Of a stretch of 5,268 nt of DNA, positions 5,211-5,268 are shown one piece after another. The notes under the pieces are model-generated. The model made no database searches. It was not told the origin of the DNA and saw only the letters and a program-made list of their open reading frames with translations. Source of the stretch: Methylovulum sp. (GTDB lineage Bacteria > Pseudomonadota > Gammaproteobacteria > Methylococcales > Methylomonadaceae); NCBI GenBank assembly GCA_028713595.1, contig JAQTNZ010000233.1, forward strand, positions 1 through 5,268. Reading direction: 5' to 3'. A program made the translations under genes and the position numbers. Each line of letters begins with the position of its first letter. Within the stretch, counting starts at the first letter, position 1.

Positions 5211-5268
5211 TTTAAGTCCTGTAATAAAAGAAAATCGGCGTAAGATGCACGCACTGTAAAAAATAAAA
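5211..5268 (-). promoter_or_regulatory. rpoZ upstream region (partial)
   Basis: This 58-nt edge segment holds the rpoZ ribosome-binding site (AGGA, 5220-5217). In many relatives gmk precedes rpoZ, but the open frames here do not resemble the end of a guanylate kinase, so the segment looks intergenic. A TTTACA at 5258-5253 could be a -35 box, but I see no good -10 at proper spacing. Whether rpoZ has its own promoter cannot be decided from this window. Confidence 0.35.

Noticed and set aside
4967..5254. A 95-codon minus-strand frame across rpoZ
   Set aside because: It is out of frame with rpoZ, whose product is clearly omega, and begins at a GTG without good start signals.

Overview
The window comes from a bacterium, most likely a gammaproteobacterium. 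The omega subunit and the SpoT-type (p)ppGpp enzyme resemble their Escherichia coli counterparts almost motif for motif, and the genes lie in the usual rpoZ-spoT order. The PilG/PilH/CheW-like gene set also fits a gammaproteobacterial Type IV pilus (Chp-type) or related chemosensory system. A methanotroph-like lineage (Methylococcales) is possible, but this rests on general impression only.

All supported genes are on the minus strand, so the window is read from right to left. Positions 5268-5211 hold the rpoZ upstream region. Positions 5210-4971 are rpoZ, and 4954-2804 are spoT, 16 nt behind it. Positions 2803-2075 are a 729-bp non-coding gap, AT-rich in its middle, with many inverted repeats. 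Positions 2074-1130 encode a 314-residue response regulator with a degenerate receiver-like N-terminus and an intact C-terminal receiver. Positions 1049-687 encode a single-domain PilH-like receiver, and 680-144 a CheW/PilI-like coupling protein. Positions 147-1 are the first 49 codons of a further gene, possibly the chemosensory kinase, which overlaps the CheW stop as ATGA.

The window thus joins two modules. One is a housekeeping stringent-response operon: omega helps assemble RNA polymerase, and SpoT makes and degrades (p)ppGpp. The other is the start of a chemosensory operon in which the coupling protein would link receptors to a histidine kinase that phosphorylates the two regulators. The gap between them carries the least explained signals: a 14-bp hairpin and a cluster of CCAATAG words in the response-regulator leader, a possible promoter beside a palindrome, a nested inverted repeat around 2487-2538, and an 11-bp inverted repeat just after the spoT stop.

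I found no tRNA, rRNA, CRISPR array, transposase or clear mobile-element boundary. The coding genes are ordinary members of known families. The unusual material is the intergenic structure and the degenerate N-terminal domain of the response regulator.
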